A stretch of DNA of 64,000 nucleotides from Cognaticolwellia beringensis (GCF_002076895.1 NZ_CP020465.1:310001-374000); one strand, 5' to 3'; numbered from the stretch's first letter, positions 28,137 through 38,990 are shown. Numbers and translations are program-made. Notes: a model not told the origin generated them from the letters alone.

Positions 28137-28898
28137 ATGGATTATGAATTACTCACCATACTGTTACCGGCATTTGCTGCTGGTATATTAGTACTTTCAA
28201 CCCATGTGGTCTTGGGCAAGCAAGTATTAAAACGTGGCATTATTTTTATTGATTTAGCCATTGCACAAATTGCAGCATTAGGGGCAATAGTCGTGCGAAT
28301 GGATCATGATATTGCTGAACTTGCCTACGTAAGCATTTGGATGCCTGCACTATTTGCCTTAGCAGGAGCAGGGATTATTGCATTGTTGGCTAAGCATATG
28401 GCAGAAGAGTTGGAAGCAATGATAGGGTGTTTTTACGTTTTATCAGCCGTAACGGCTATGTTGCTGTTATCTAATGATCCGCATGGTGCTGAATTACTTA
28501 AACAGTTAATGTCAGGACAAATACTTTGGGTAAGTTGGCAGCAACTGTTATTACCAACGATTGTCTATAGTACTATTCTCGCATTAATATTTTACAAACC
28601 TAAAATATTAGATGGAGCAGCTTTCTATCTTTTATTCGCGGTAGTAATAACGCTATCGGTTGAGCTTGTTGGTGTTTACCTTGTTTTTAGTACTTTAATT
28701 TTGCCCGCTTTAGCCATTAATAAGTTACAAGGCAAGCGTGTTTTACTCTGGGCTTACAGCGTTGGTTTAGTCGGGTATCTATTAGGACTGTACTTATCAG
28801 CAAGTTTTGATTTGCCCAGTGGGGCGGCCATTGTTGCGACATTAGCGTTAAGTGCTGTAGTTTTTAGGTTGGTCAGTAAAGTCGGTCTAAAAAGGTAA
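28137..28898 (+). CDS. ZnuB-like metal ABC transporter permease
   Basis: 253-aa polytopic protein with about seven or eight spans of the ABC-3 family, recognised by GIIFIDLAIAQIAALGAI, the MLLLSNDPHGAEL loop and VELVGVYLVFSTLILPA. It should form the membrane channel for the binding protein encoded just upstream. No ATP-binding subunit gene follows or precedes it; a terminator comes about 40 bases after its stop. The ATPase must be encoded elsewhere or shared. Confidence 0.87.
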   Translation: MDYELLTILLPAFAAGILVLSTHVVLGKQVLKRGIIFIDLAIAQIAALGAIVVRMDHDIAELAYVSIWMPALFALAGAGIIALLAKHMAEELEAMIGCFYVLSAVTAMLLLSNDPHGAELLKQLMSGQILWVSWQQLLLPTIVYSTILALIFYKPKILDGAAFYLLFAVVITLSVELVGVYLVFSTLILPALAINKLQGKRVLLWAYSVGLVGYLLGLYLSASFDLPSGAAIVATLALSAVVFRLVSKVGLKR

Positions 28899-28940
28899 TA
28901 TTAAATTGGTATAAAATAAGGATGCTGATTTAACAACAAA

Positions 28941-28969
28941 AAAGCCAGCGCGTTCAACGTGCTGGCTTT
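28941..28969. terminator. bidirectional terminator
   Basis: 13-bp stem (28941-28953 with 28957-28969, one G-T pair) and a 3-nt loop, located between the convergent permease and DUF481 genes. The A-run on its left makes a good T-tract for the minus-strand gene. Confidence 0.85.
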
Positions 28970-29001
28970 ATATAATGTTATAACTTAGCGGTGATTAATA
29001 C

Positions 29002-29781
29002 TTAGAAACTGTATACCAAAGTCATTGCTGTTTCGGTATTTACGTTCTCTTTACCATCTTCTACATCAGTATTGTAATCTAGGGTAAAGCTAAACTTAAG
29101 CTGTAACGTTTCTAGTAACTTTGTTGTGATTGACGTTCTAGCTTTATAAGTACTATTTTCGCCACTTTCTGGTGCGTATTTTGCCACTAATAACTGTTTA
29201 AATAAAACGTGTTCATTTATTTCACGCTTATATAAAGCTTGCGCTTGAATGATAAAAGCCGTTTTAGTTTCTTCCGGCTGAGTATCAGTTGCACGAATTA
29301 CATCGCGTTTATAACCAGGACCAACATCCGCATCTAGTGTGGCTTTTTCAGTTTCGAACCAACGACGACCCCAACCTGTTGATATTGAACTTTGACTTTT
29401 GAAGTTACTAAAACGGTTATCTTCATAAGAAATATTGCCGTAGACATAATTCGGACTGGCTTTATCGATATTATAATTAGTTTGGCCGACCGCAGTCCAT
29501 TTTTGATCACTGGTGGTAAAATGTTCTTCACCGTTTTCATCTTCTTGTTCACTTTTCTTGATCAGTAAGCCTAATGTAACAGTTGATTTCCAAGCAGCTT
29601 CTTCGTGAGTAAAATCAAAGCCTGACTTAATATCTGCACTATTTGTATCACCTGTTTTAAAAAGCATACCTAACTCCGCCGAAGCAGTATAAGGAGACTT
29701 TACTTTCGGTGCGGTTGCTTCTTCTGCTAATGCCATTAGCGGCATAAAACAAAATGCGGCTGATATTAACTTATGACTCAT
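29002..29781 (-). CDS. DUF481 family outer-membrane protein
   Basis: 259-aa secreted beta-barrel-like protein with a cleavable signal (about 1-19, ending in ALAEE). It matches DUF481 (YdiY-type, salt-induced outer-membrane proteins): SAELGMLFKTGDTNSADI, KWTAVGQTNYNIDK, GWGRRWFETEK and the closing TAMTLVYSF with terminal Phe. Function is unknown in the family. Its start overlaps the end of the MscS gene by eleven bases, so the pair is translationally coupled and may act together in envelope or osmotic stress. Confidence 0.85.
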   Translation of the reverse strand: MSHKLISAAFCFMPLMALAEEATAPKVKSPYTASAELGMLFKTGDTNSADIKSGFDFTHEEAAWKSTVTLGLLIKKSEQEDENGEEHFTTSDQKWTAVGQTNYNIDKASPNYVYGNISYEDNRFSNFKSQSSISTGWGRRWFETEKATLDADVGPGYKRDVIRATDTQPEETKTAFIIQAQALYKREINEHVLFKQLLVAKYAPESGENSTYKARTSITTKLLETLQLKFSFTLDYNTDVEDGKENVNTETAMTLVYSF

Positions 29782-30601
29782 TCGTTTCTTCCTTTCTTAC
29801 ATGTAATGATAATTGTGGATAAGGTATTTCTATGCCTGCATGGTCTAGCGCTACTTTAATTTTTTCAAGTAAATCGCGATGTAAGGGCCAGTAATCGCCT
29901 GATTTAACCCAAGGGCGAACGACAAAGTTTACTGAGCTTTCGGCTAATTCTTGAACACCGATGACGATTTCTTTTTCTTTCATGACTAATTCATGCTCAT
30001 TAGTGATTTTGGTGAGCAATGCTTTAGTGACGGCAAGATCTGCTTCGTAGCTAACCCCAATAACTAGATCTAAGCGGCGTTCTGGCTTAGTTGAAAAGTT
30101 AGTAATAGTGCTAGAGGTAATTTTTCCATTTGGAATAATCACGGCTTTATTATCACCGGTTCTTAACTTTGTTGAAAAAACATGAATTTCTTCAACAATG
30201 CCTGAAACACCCGCGACATCGATGAAATCGCCACTTTTGAATGGCTTTAATATAATAAGTAGGACACCAGAGGCGAAGTTAGATAAAGAACCTTGTAACG
30301 CTAAACCGATGGCTAAACCGGCAGCACCGACTATTGCAACTAATGAAGTCGTGTTAAAACCTAGGTGCGATATAGCAGCAATAAGAACAATAACGAACAA
30401 CATACCGTAAAGTAAACTGCTGAGAAATGAAATAATCGCTTCATCCATACCTCTAAGTCGCATAACCTTAACTACGCCTTTGCGAACCAAGTTTGCTACA
30501 AATTTACCGATAAAAATGATAGCTAAAGCAACTACCAATTTAATAGCAAAGTCTATTAGCATTTGTTGGTTATCGACAAGCCAATTCTGAATAGTGTCCA
30601 T
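29771..30601 (-). CDS. mscS: small-conductance mechanosensitive channel, MscS family
   Basis: 276-aa channel of near-E. coli MscS length. Three membrane spans are visible (about 15-40, 60-85, 90-115). The third is the pore helix with the Gly/Ala packing pattern VGAAGLAIGLALQGSLSNFASGV. The cytoplasmic beta domain follows (FKSGDFIDVAGVSGIVEEI, VIIPNGKI) and the alpha-beta cage reaches near the C terminus (GIEIPYPQ). It releases solutes on hypo-osmotic shock. It is paired with the downstream DUF481 gene by an eleven-base overlap. Confidence 0.93.
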   Translation of the reverse strand: MDTIQNWLVDNQQMLIDFAIKLVVALAIIFIGKFVANLVRKGVVKVMRLRGMDEAIISFLSSLLYGMLFVIVLIAAISHLGFNTTSLVAIVGAAGLAIGLALQGSLSNFASGVLLIILKPFKSGDFIDVAGVSGIVEEIHVFSTKLRTGDNKAVIIPNGKITSSTITNFSTKPERRLDLVIGVSYEADLAVTKALLTKITNEHELVMKEKEIVIGVQELAESSVNFVVRPWVKSGDYWPLHRDLLEKIKVALDHAGIEIPYPQLSLHVRKEETNES

Positions 30602-30759
30602 TGTTTACCCTAAGTATTAATTTAAATAGGGGGATTATAATGAACATGAAATTAAATTTCATTAAATTGTTAATAAATTAAACAAATGCTTCAAAATCTT
30701 TTCAAGTCAGTGACATTAAAGGGGTTGACTTGCTTTTTAGTGTTTGAATAACAGGTATA

Positions 30760-30794
30760 AAAAATCCGATGCAAAGTGTCATCGGATTTTTTTA
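30760..30794 (-). terminator. terminator of fba
   Basis: 12-bp stem (30760-30771 with 30780-30791) around an 8-nt loop. It has a T-tract in the minus direction, between the fructose-bisphosphate aldolase gene and mscS. Confidence 0.8.
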
Positions 30795-30866
30795 TTAAGC
30801 TCAATATTGTTTAGCTATCGCTATATCGGAGGGGGCGAATAAGGAGCACCCTTAATCAATCAGATA

Positions 30867-31931
30867 CTACTTAATTATAGCGTCTAATTTCCCCGTAGAA
30901 TATTGCATAAACATATTATCTAGAGATATAGGTTTAATGGTGGCTGCATGGCCAACGGCACCAAAGGCTTCGTAGCGTGCTTTACAAATATCATACATAG
31001 CTTGGGTTGAGGCTTTTAAGAATTTACGTGGATCAAATTCACTTGGATTTTCAGCCAAGAAGCGACGAACAGCACCGGTAGACGCTAAACGCAAATCGGT
31101 ATCGATGTTAATTTTTCGCACACCGTTTTTAATGCCTTCTTGAATTTGCTCAACAGGGACACCATAAGTTTCTGGGATATTACCACCATACTTATTAATG
31201 ATAGCTAACCATTCTTGTGGAACTGATGAAGAGCCATGCATAACTAAATGTGTATTAGGAATGCGGCTATGTATCGCTTTAATACGATCGATAGCTAATA
31301 TATCGCCCGTAGGTGGACGAGTAAATTTGTAAGCGCCGTGCGAGGTACCACATGCAATAGCTAAAGCGTCAACTTGTGTTTTTTGGACAAAGTCTGCAGC
31401 TTCTTCAGGATCAGTTAGCATTTGATCCATGGTTAGTTTCCCTACAGCGCCTATACCGTCTTCTTCACCAGCTTCACCGGTTTCAAGCGATCCTAAACAA
31501 CCTAATTCACCTTCAACGGAAACACCACAGGCGTGCGCCATTTCTACCGTGCGACGAGTAACATCAACATTGTATTCATAGCTTGAAGGTGTTTTACCGT
31601 CATCCATTAAAGAGCCATCCATCATTACTGATGAAAAGCCTAGCTGAATTGAGCGTTGGCAAACACTTGGCGAGGTGCCGTGGTCTTGATGCATTACGAC
31701 AGGAATATGTGGAAACTCTTCAATTGCTGCTAGGATCAAATGGCGTAAAAAAGGTGCGCCTGCATAAGCTCTAGCACCAGCAGAACCCTGCAGTATTACA
31801 GGGCTATTAGTGTCGTTAGCAGCAAGCATAATGGCTCTAACTTGTTCTAAATTGTTAACGTTAAAGGCTGGAATACCGTAACCGTGTTCAGCTGCATGAT
31901 CTAACATTTGGCGCATAGAAACTAAAGCCAT
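30867..31931 (-). CDS. fba: class II fructose-bisphosphate aldolase (Calvin-type subfamily)
   Basis: 354-aa zinc aldolase converting fructose 1,6-bisphosphate to dihydroxyacetone phosphate and glyceraldehyde 3-phosphate, reversibly. Metal-binding and catalytic motifs are [41 protein letters not shown] and [11 protein letters not shown]. Length and the [20 protein letters not shown] insert fit the Calvin-cycle-type class II group common in proteobacteria. It is the last member of the minus-strand tkt-epd-pgk-fba block, but is separated from pgk by about 440 bases and a terminator, so it has its own promoter. Confidence 0.96.
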   Translation of the reverse strand: MALVSMRQMLDHAAEHGYGIPAFNVNNLEQVRAIMLAANDTNSPVILQGSAGARAYAGAPFLRHLILAAIEEFPHIPVVMHQDHGTSPSVCQRSIQLGFSSVMMDGSLMDDGKTPSSYEYNVDVTRRTVEMAHACGVSVEGELGCLGSLETGEAGEEDGIGAVGKLTMDQMLTDPEEAADFVQKTQVDALAIACGTSHGAYKFTRPPTGDILAIDRIKAIHSRIPNTHLVMHGSSSVPQEWLAIINKYGGNIPETYGVPVEQIQEGIKNGVRKINIDTDLRLASTGAVRRFLAENPSEFDPRKFLKASTQAMYDICKARYEAFGAVGHAATIKPISLDNMFMQYSTGKLDAIIK

Positions 31932-32372
31932 GAACTAACTCCTGTGATTATAAATAGAAACAAAATTGGGTTTATTAAGTTTCATTGTGAAACTTAACAC
32001 TTTCGTATCGTAATTATATCAGATGGATTTAGTGCATTACACTAGAAAAAATGTCGCCATAGCGCATAAAAAATTTATTTATTTGCCATTGATTGTTTTT
32101 GTATATTAATTACGAAAATAATGGGGTGTTAATCGTTTATTACTGAAAAAAATGCGGATATTTATGTAATTTTACAACGAATTTGAAGGGGGAAATAAAA
32201 ATTATTTTTTGATGGTTTTAATTGCGAGGATACGCGATTGTTTTATAAGGCCGAAGTTGGATGTAATTTAAACGCTATAGATAAAAAATGGCAGTGCAAT
32301 TAAGCACTGCCAACTATTTAGCTTATATATTTAGTATTTAGTATATAGGCAGGCATGGTGAGCTTTAGAATA
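31932..32372. other. intergenic region between pgk and fba
   Basis: About 440 AT-rich bases containing the pgk terminator at 32281-32312 and, by position, the fba promoter. No ORF or RNA gene is recognised. Confidence 0.5.
32281..32312 (-). terminator. terminator of pgk
   Basis: Perfect 9-bp stem TGGCAGTGC/GCACTGCCA (32289-32297 with 32304-32312) with a 6-nt loop, followed in the minus direction by a run of six T. Confidence 0.88.
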
Positions 32373-33551
32373 TTATGCCTTAGCGCGCGCTTCTAATATT
32401 TCTACTGCCGGTAATTTCTTGCCTTCTAAAAATTCAAGGAAAGCACCGCCACCGGTTGAAATATATGACACTTGATCGGCAATGTCATATTTATCTACAG
32501 CGGCTAATGTGTCACCACCGCCAGCTATAGAGAATGCCTTGCTGCTAGCAATAGCGCGGGCGATAACTTCAGTGCCTTTACCAAATTGGTCAAATTCGAA
32601 TACACCAACCGGGCCATTCCAAACTACGGTGCCGGCATTAGCGATAATCTCAGCCAACGCTTTAGCGCTTTGAGGGCCTATATCAAAAATCATATCGCTG
32701 TCGTCAACGTCGCTTACATTTTTAAGTGTTGCTACCGCAGTTTCAGAGAACTCTTTGCCAACCACGACATCTGTCGGCACTGGAATTGAACCATTATTAT
32801 CGTTTGCTTGTTTTGTTAAGCGCTTAGCTTCATCGACTAGGTCAGCTTCGAATAATGATTTACCAACATTATGGCCCTGTGAGGCAATAAAGGTATTAGC
32901 AATACCGCCGCCAACAACTAATTGGTCAACGATTCCTGCTAATGAGTCTAGTACGGTCAGTTTAGTTGAAACTTTCGAGCCGCCAACAATGGCAACTAAT
33001 GGGCGGGCAGGGTTATCAAGTGCTTTTGATAAAGCTGATAATTCACCGGCCAAAAGTGGTCCTGCACAAGCAATAGGAGCATATTTTGCAACGCCATGAG
33101 TACTCGCTTGCGCGCGATGAGCTGTGCCAAATGCGTCCATAACGAAAACATCACATAACGCGGCTAATTTTTTCGATAAAGTGTCGTCATTATTTTTTTC
33201 GCCAACATTAAAACGAATATTTTCAAAAATGACCAACTCGCCAATGTTAACGTCGACACCATCAAGATAACTTTTAGCTAAACGAACAGGTACATTAAGG
33301 GCTGCACTAAGGTAGTCGGCAACGGGCTGTAATGAGAACTCTGCATTATATTCGCCTTCTGTTGGGCGTCCTAAATGCGACATAACCATCACTTTCGCAC
33401 CTGCTTCTAAAGCTAATCTAAGCGTTGGTAAGGCAGCTCTTAAGCGAGCGTCTGAGGTGATTTTGCCATCTTTAACTGGCACATTTAAGTCTTCACGAAT
33501 TAGCACACGTTGATTGTTTAATGCTAAATCGGTCATTTTGATTACTGACAT
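32373..33551 (-). CDS. pgk: phosphoglycerate kinase
   Basis: 392-aa glycolytic/gluconeogenic enzyme transferring phosphate between 1,3-bisphosphoglycerate and ADP. Motifs are [25 protein letters not shown], the [10 protein letters not shown] loop, [26 protein letters not shown] and [10 protein letters not shown] near the C terminus. Length matches bacterial monomeric forms. It lies 69 bases downstream of epd in the same direction. Confidence 0.97.
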   Translation of the reverse strand: MSVIKMTDLALNNQRVLIREDLNVPVKDGKITSDARLRAALPTLRLALEAGAKVMVMSHLGRPTEGEYNAEFSLQPVADYLSAALNVPVRLAKSYLDGVDVNIGELVIFENIRFNVGEKNNDDTLSKKLAALCDVFVMDAFGTAHRAQASTHGVAKYAPIACAGPLLAGELSALSKALDNPARPLVAIVGGSKVSTKLTVLDSLAGIVDQLVVGGGIANTFIASQGHNVGKSLFEADLVDEAKRLTKQANDNNGSIPVPTDVVVGKEFSETAVATLKNVSDVDDSDMIFDIGPQSAKALAEIIANAGTVVWNGPVGVFEFDQFGKGTEVIARAIASSKAFSIAGGGDTLAAVDKYDIADQVSYISTGGGAFLEFLEGKKLPAVEILEARAKA

Positions 33552-33620
33552 GTTTATTTCCTGTTGGTAGAAGTTTAACTGTTAAGTAAGTTTAAAAATT
33601 TAATATCGGACTATGTCGGA

Positions 33621-34634
33621 CTAACCCACTTTGCCCATCGTATAAGCAGTATCGAGTAAACGGTTAGCGAAACCCCATTCGTTATCACACCAAATAAGTA
33701 ATTTAACTAAGCGCTTGTGACTGACACGTGTTTGATTACCATCAACAATGCTGGAATGAGGGTCATGATTAAAGTCGATTGAAACTAGCGGCTCAGTGGT
33801 GTAGCCTAAAATACCAGCTAAACCATTATTTTGAGCATCGACAATTGCTTGGTTAATTTGTGCAATTGTGGCATCGCTAGATAAGTTTAAGCTTAAATCC
33901 ATAGCGGTTACATTGATAGTGGGCACTCGCACCGCAATCGCCTCAAAGCGACCGGCAAACTTAGGTAAAATGCGCTCAATACCTGCGGCAAGTTTAGTAT
34001 CAACAGGTATTATTGATTGGCTGGCGGCACGAGAACGACGTAAATCAGGATGATAAGCATCGATAACTTGTTGATCATGCATCGAAGAGTGAATGGTAGT
34101 AATAGCACCACTTTCAACGCCAAAAGCTTTATCTAAAACCTGAATAACAGGTACCACACAGTTGGTAGTACAAGAGCCGTTTGAAACTACTTTTTCAGCA
34201 GCAGTTAGTTGCTGATGATTAATACCATAAATAATAGTAGCGTCTAAATCTTGTGAACCGGGATGGGAAAACAAAACCTTTTTTGCACCCTGCTCAATAT
34301 GAAGCTGGCCATCTGCTTGGCTGCCATACTTGCCGGTACAATCAATAACAATGTCAATATTGTGCTGTTGCCACGGCAAATCCGATATTTCGGCTTCATG
34401 ACTCAAGGCGATTTCGTCACCCGCTATAAATAATTTGCCATCGCTTTGTTGAACTGAAAATGAAAAGCGACCGTGGGTAGAATCGTACTTTAATAAGTGA
34501 GCTATGCCTTCAGGATCGGCAAGCTCATTAATAGCAACTAACGTAAAGTCGTTGGCTCTGCCGTTTTCATAAAGTGCACGAACAACATTTCTGCCTATTC
34601 TTCCAAAGCCATTTATTGCGATATTAATTGACAT
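33621..34634 (-). CDS. epd: erythrose-4-phosphate dehydrogenase (GAPDH family)
   Basis: 337-aa NAD-dependent dehydrogenase. I take the ATG at 34634, giving [17 protein letters not shown]; the longer frame adds eighteen residues unlike the family. The NAD fold and catalytic Cys are in [10 protein letters not shown], and the His is in [24 protein letters not shown]. The [18 protein letters not shown] variant (rather than the GAPDH YTxDQ form) and its place beside pgk and tkt argue for Epd, which feeds pyridoxal phosphate synthesis with pdxA. Ordinary GAPDH is the alternative. Confidence 0.9.
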   Translation of the reverse strand: MSINIAINGFGRIGRNVVRALYENGRANDFTLVAINELADPEGIAHLLKYDSTHGRFSFSVQQSDGKLFIAGDEIALSHEAEISDLPWQQHNIDIVIDCTGKYGSQADGQLHIEQGAKKVLFSHPGSQDLDATIIYGINHQQLTAAEKVVSNGSCTTNCVVPVIQVLDKAFGVESGAITTIHSSMHDQQVIDAYHPDLRRSRAASQSIIPVDTKLAAGIERILPKFAGRFEAIAVRVPTINVTAMDLSLNLSSDATIAQINQAIVDAQNNGLAGILGYTTEPLVSIDFNHDPHSSIVDGNQTRVSHKRLVKLLIWCDNEWGFANRLLDTAYTMGKVG

Positions 34635-34732
34635 ATTTTGGGATCTTATTGATAACGAACTTGGTGAAGGAAATAGCCAGTTAAGCATAAGTTAACTGGC
34701 TATAAATACCGTTTAGCGGTAATAAAACGAGA

Positions 34733-36718
34733 TTAGTTTAAGCTGTTCACCGTTTTAACCACGTTTTCAACTGTAAAACCAAAGTGCTCAAGTAATACAT
34801 TACCGGGCGCTGACTCACCAAAGGTCGTCATGCCAACAACTTTTCCACTTAAACCTACGTATTTATACCAAAAGTCAGTATGCGCGGCTTCGATAGCAAC
34901 ACGTTTAATTACAGCTGTTGGTAATACTGATGTTTTGTATTCGTTGTCTTGCGCATCAAATATATTGGTAGATGGCATAGAAACAACACGAACATTGTCG
35001 CCTAAGCTTTCGGCTGCCTTTAATGCTAATGACACTTCAGAGCCAGTAGCAATCAAAATCACTTCTGGTGTACCAACGCTATCTTTTAATATGTAGCCAC
35101 CTTTCGCAATATCAGCAACTTGTGCACTGGTACGACTTAAAGCAGGTAAACCTTGGCGTGAAAAAATTAATGATGTTGGCGCTTTTTGGCGTTCAACAGC
35201 ATTTTTCCATGCTACGGCAGACTCGGTTGCATCGGCTGGACGCCATGTCACCATGTTTGGGGTTGTGCGCAAGTTAGTTAACTGCTCAATCGGTTGATGC
35301 GTTGGACCATCTTCACCTTGGCCAATTGAATCATGGGTATAAACAAAAATGTTTTGAATGCCCATTAGTGCTGACATACGTACCGCGTTACGCGCATATT
35401 CCATAAACATCATGAACGTTGCGCCATAGTTGATAAAGCCGCCATGCAATGAAATGCCGTTCATAATACCGCTCATGCCAAATTCACGTACACCGTAATA
35501 AATGTAGTTACCATCAGCATTATCTTGAATACCTTTTGAACCGGACCAAAGTGTTAAGTTTGAACCCGCTAAATCGGCAGAGCCACCCAATAACTCAGGT
35601 AACATAGCACCAAATACTTCAATCGTATTTTGTGACGCTTTACGCGAAGCTACATTTTCAGATTTTTCTTGGCATTCTACAATGTAGGCATTTGCTTTTT
35701 CTTCAAACTCTGCAGGCAAGTCACCTTTAATTACACGACGTTCGTATTCTGCAGCTAATGCTGGGTGTGCGGCTTGGTAAGCAGCAAATTTATCATTCCA
35801 ACTTGCTTGTTCAGAACCGCCTTTTTCTTTTTGATCCCAGTCAGCGTATACATCAGCTGGAATTTCAAATGGAGCATGTGGCCAATTAAGGAATTCGCGT
35901 GTAGCGGCAATTTCATCATCACCTAATGGAGCGCCATGACAGTCGTGTGTGCCTGATTTATTGGGTGAACCAAAACCAATCACTGTTTTACAACAAATCA
36001 TAGTAGGTTTATCAGTAACTGCTTTTGCTTCTGCAATGGCAGCAGCAATAGCAACGCTATCGTGACCATCAACGTCACTGATCACATGCCAACCGTAAGC
36101 TTCAAATCGTGCAGGAGTATCGTCAGTAAACCAACCTTCAACATGACCATCAATTGAAATACCGTTATCATCCCAAAAGGCGACAAGTTTTCCTAAACCT
36201 AAAGTACCTGCTAATGAACATACTTCATGCGAAATACCTTCCATTAAACAGCCATCACCTAAAAATACATAAGTATTATGGTCGACAATATTATGACCTT
36301 CACGGTTAAATTGTGCAGCCAATGTCTTTTCAGCAATCGCCATACCAACAGCATTCGACATACCCGCGCCTAATGGACCTGTTGTAGTTTCTACGCCCGG
36401 TGTGTAACCGTATTCAGGGTGACCAGGGGTTTTAGAGTGTAATTGGCGGAAATTTTTCAATTCGCTCATCGGCAAATCATAACCGGTCAGGTGCAACAAT
36501 GAGTATATAAGCATTGAACCGTGGCCGTTAGATAAAACGAAGCGGTCACGATCAACCCATTGTGGATCGGTTGGATTATGTTTTAGAAAGTCACGCCATA
36601 AAACTTCAGCGATATCTGCCATCCCCATAGGGGCTCCAGGGTGTCCTGATTTAGCTTTTTGCACGGCATCCATGCTTAAAACTCGAATTGCATTGGCCAG
36701 TTGTTGACGCGACGGCAT
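34733..36718 (-). CDS. tkt: transketolase
   Basis: 661-aa thiamine diphosphate enzyme of the pentose phosphate pathway. The start is taken at the ATG at 36718 ([19 protein letters not shown]); the longer frame adds eighteen non-family residues. Motifs: [43 protein letters not shown], the cofactor motif [10 protein letters not shown] with [10 protein letters not shown], and [19 protein letters not shown]. It heads the tkt-epd-pgk order of gammaproteobacteria. Confidence 0.97.
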   Translation of the reverse strand: MPSRQQLANAIRVLSMDAVQKAKSGHPGAPMGMADIAEVLWRDFLKHNPTDPQWVDRDRFVLSNGHGSMLIYSLLHLTGYDLPMSELKNFRQLHSKTPGHPEYGYTPGVETTTGPLGAGMSNAVGMAIAEKTLAAQFNREGHNIVDHNTYVFLGDGCLMEGISHEVCSLAGTLGLGKLVAFWDDNGISIDGHVEGWFTDDTPARFEAYGWHVISDVDGHDSVAIAAAIAEAKAVTDKPTMICCKTVIGFGSPNKSGTHDCHGAPLGDDEIAATREFLNWPHAPFEIPADVYADWDQKEKGGSEQASWNDKFAAYQAAHPALAAEYERRVIKGDLPAEFEEKANAYIVECQEKSENVASRKASQNTIEVFGAMLPELLGGSADLAGSNLTLWSGSKGIQDNADGNYIYYGVREFGMSGIMNGISLHGGFINYGATFMMFMEYARNAVRMSALMGIQNIFVYTHDSIGQGEDGPTHQPIEQLTNLRTTPNMVTWRPADATESAVAWKNAVERQKAPTSLIFSRQGLPALSRTSAQVADIAKGGYILKDSVGTPEVILIATGSEVSLALKAAESLGDNVRVVSMPSTNIFDAQDNEYKTSVLPTAVIKRVAIEAAHTDFWYKYVGLSGKVVGMTTFGESAPGNVLLEHFGFTVENVVKTVNSLN

Positions 36719-37177
36719 AATTGCTCCAATTATTGTAAAATTTGATGGGATATAAATTGCGCTTATTTTCACCTAGAGTACCCCCTGACTGCAAATTTTA
36801 TTACCACTTTTCTGTTATTATTTTTAACTAAGTTATATTTATAGCTATTTAAGTGCAGGGTGAGCTGACTTCAGCCGCACTAAAATGGCTTGATATGATC
36901 ACTTCTTGCTTGGTTTTTAATAAAATCAGTTGTTGGATCGCAATGAATATTCTCGCTTGAGATATTAATTTCAATTTTCTCATTCGCCTGTTAACAGTCT
37001 ATATTTATGATCAAATAGGCCGCTGTTTCTTTAGATAACGCTTAGACGTTTAGCATAGGAATAGCTAAAACGCTTAATTATTGAGCTAATGGTTGAATGT
37101 TAAGAGAAGTTGCTTTAGTGTTAACTAGTTGTATTAATAATAATTAAAAAAAATACCACATAACACAGGATTAAAGA
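36719..37177. other. intergenic region upstream of tkt
   Basis: About 460 bases. It contains a nested hairpin at 36852-36881 (outer AGTGC/GCACT, inner GCTGA-ct-TCAGC) with no T-tract. It must also hold the divergent promoters of tkt and the small ORF. Nothing else is recognised. Confidence 0.4.
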
Positions 37178-37327
37178 ATGAACAGGTCGTCGTCACGCGG
37201 AATTAAGCTGACAACGGTAATATTAGCGGTATTAATATTAGCAGTTTCAGCGGTGTTGAGCAGTGGGTCAACATTAGACGACAAGGAAGTTACAATAGAG
37301 CAAACGAAATCTGAGCTGATCAATTAG
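37178..37327 (+). CDS. 49-aa single-span small protein, unknown function
   Basis: A short ORF with good gene signals: AGGA seven bases before the ATG, a stop at 37327 and a strong terminator starting 17 bases later. The protein has a basic N terminus (MNRSSSRGIK), one hydrophobic segment (about 11-29, TTVILAVLILAVSAV) and an acidic, polar tail (LDDKEVTIEQTKSELIN). This suggests a single-pass inner-membrane or weakly secreted small protein. I do not recognise a family. Confidence 0.55.
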   Translation: MNRSSSRGIKLTTVILAVLILAVSAVLSSGSTLDDKEVTIEQTKSELIN

Positions 37328-37343
37328 CTCACTAAGTAATACT

Positions 37344-37369
37344 AGCCTCGCAGTTGCGGGGCTTTTTTA
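37344..37369 (+). terminator. terminator after small ORF
   Basis: Stem AGCCTCGC/GCGGGGCT at 37344-37351 and 37356-37363 (one G-T pair) with a four-base loop, followed by TTTTTTA. It is directly abutted by the dispersed repeat that begins around 37371. Confidence 0.8.
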
Positions 37370-37370
37370 T

Positions 37371-37447
37371 GTACAGGATGTACGGTATGCCGTGGTGACA
37401 GGACGTCAAAGAACGGCGGTACAGGATGTACGGTATGCCGTGGTAAC
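37371..37447. repeat. dispersed repeat, two copies
   Basis: Two near-identical 29-base segments (37371-37399 and 37419-37447, beginning GTACAGGATGTACGG) are separated by a GACGTCA-containing spacer. The same sequence family recurs after flgP (about 40495) and, in altered form, after flgE (from 47243). It begins immediately after a terminator T-tract. Confidence 0.75.
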
Positions 37448-37506
37448 GATAAATTAAAATATTTATCATGGATAAAGCTAGATGATTTGGCTATTAAAGC
37501 AATTAC

Positions 37507-37582
37507 TGGCGTCCCCACCAGGACTCGAACCTGGAGCAGCGGCTTAGGAGGCCACAGTTTTATCCAGTTAAACTATGAGGAC
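37507..37582 (-). tRNA. tRNA-Arg (anticodon CCT)
   Basis: 76-nt cloverleaf on the minus strand. The acceptor stem is GTCCTCA/TGGGGAC with an encoded CCA end. The T arm is CCAGG-TTCGAGT-CCTGG. The anticodon stem GTGGC/GCCGC encloses the loop CTCCTAA, so the anticodon is CCT (plus-strand 37546-37548), reading the Arg codon AGG. It lies alone between the dispersed repeat and flgT. Confidence 0.95.
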
Positions 37583-37784
37583 AAAGCGCAAGTAATTATA
37601 TACCGGTTACTTCAGGATAAAATTATTATCGAGGAGTGAAACGGTGAGGTTATAGCCTGAGTATGCTACAACTATTTTATAAATTTGTATTCATAAAAAT
37701 CAATATAATGAATGCTAACAGGGTTTTAATTAATAACCTGAGCATTCATTATGTTCTCTAACTTATGTTTTATAAATAAGCTCT

Positions 37785-38948
37785 TTAATATCTTACCGCT
37801 AAGTCATTTATTTGTATATTGTCTAATACATGCTGTTCTGCAGTAGTTGCATGGGCACTATCTTGGCTGACAGAAGTCACAATGACTTTATAAGGGCTAA
37901 TGTTAAAACCTGCATAAGATCGTTTGTCATCACTGACAAAGTTATTGAAATGCAATAAAGAGAATTCATCACCTACTTGAACACCGTGCCTTTTACCTAA
38001 GTTAAAAGTAATTGTATTTCCTTGAACTTGCACAATTCTGCCTTGGGTCGGCTGGCACATCATGTTTTCGTCAATATCTCTGACCATATCGTCTAATGAC
38101 AAATTAATCTTTTTGCCGTACTCACTTTGCCAAAAGTTATGGCTTGTTACGTCAATTTGTTTACGTTCATCGAACTCCCAAGGGGCAGAACTCTGATAGT
38201 GTTTATCTAAAATTCTTTCACCTGTAGTGCCGTCGTGAATATATAGTGAAATATTAAATTGTCGTTGGTAGATGTTTTTTTGCCAAAACTGCCAATCATT
38301 ATTTTCATCATTAGCCATAGAAAGATCTTGAATTTCTGAAAATAAAACATATTGGCTGTCTGACATATTAGCTAATGACATAGCTAAGTTTTTTAGACTT
38401 TGTGTTTGTAAACTTTGGTTATATCGAGAGAATTCAGTCTTAGTTTGTAAGGCTAATTTAGTATCCAAATATATGCCTTGTTGCTGTATTTTATCAGCGA
38501 GTTTTTTGATCAATGTGCGATCAATGGCGTAGATGTTACCAATATTAGCTTGTTCGCGATGCAGTATATTACTACGTGTTAACAGCAGAGATTTTTTATA
38601 GTCAGCAGCGAAGCATTTTTTTTCTTGAGGGAAAATATCGGCACGAATGGTTACCGTAACAAAGTCGTCGTTGTAGTTTTCACTTATTAACTCTAATGAA
38701 TTAACACTGCCACTTGCCCGAATACTAATTTCATCCTGGGTTAGTAAACCATTAACTACTTGTTGAATACTTGACACCGAGGCGCCGGCAACCAGTAAAG
38801 CTTTTTTCAATGCATTTTGCATCGCCTGAGCTTTGGCTGTTTTATTATCACCATTTATTATGCTTGCAACACCTTGCGATTCATACCATTGCCCAACACT
38901 AACGCTACTATATAAAGCAAAGCAAAGGCCAATTAAACTTAAGCGCAT
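37785..38948 (-). CDS. flgT: flagellar H-ring protein FlgT
   Basis: 387-aa secreted protein with a signal peptide at about 1-19 (ending in SVSVGQ). It matches the Vibrio-type FlgT that builds the H-ring around the basal body of polar flagella: N-terminal domain WYESQGVASIINGDNKTAKAQAMQNALKKALL and the C-terminal HGVQVGDEFSLLH segment. It is divergent from flgO-flgP, the same arrangement as in Vibrio. A weak sigma-54-like site (38991-39006, GG-N10-GC) lies upstream. Confidence 0.88.
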   Translation of the reverse strand: MRLSLIGLCFALYSSVSVGQWYESQGVASIINGDNKTAKAQAMQNALKKALLVAGASVSSIQQVVNGLLTQDEISIRASGSVNSLELISENYNDDFVTVTIRADIFPQEKKCFAADYKKSLLLTRSNILHREQANIGNIYAIDRTLIKKLADKIQQQGIYLDTKLALQTKTEFSRYNQSLQTQSLKNLAMSLANMSDSQYVLFSEIQDLSMANDENNDWQFWQKNIYQRQFNISLYIHDGTTGERILDKHYQSSAPWEFDERKQIDVTSHNFWQSEYGKKINLSLDDMVRDIDENMMCQPTQGRIVQVQGNTITFNLGKRHGVQVGDEFSLLHFNNFVSDDKRSYAGFNISPYKVIVTSVSQDSAHATTAEQHVLDNIQINDLAVRY

Positions 38949-38990
38949 AAATATCTCTTTTAATATTAGGTCGATTTCTGTTTTTGAATA

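Noticed and set aside
32755..33099. 114-aa plus-strand ORF within pgk
   Set aside because: It is a shadow of the phosphoglycerate kinase gene on the opposite strand, without independent support.
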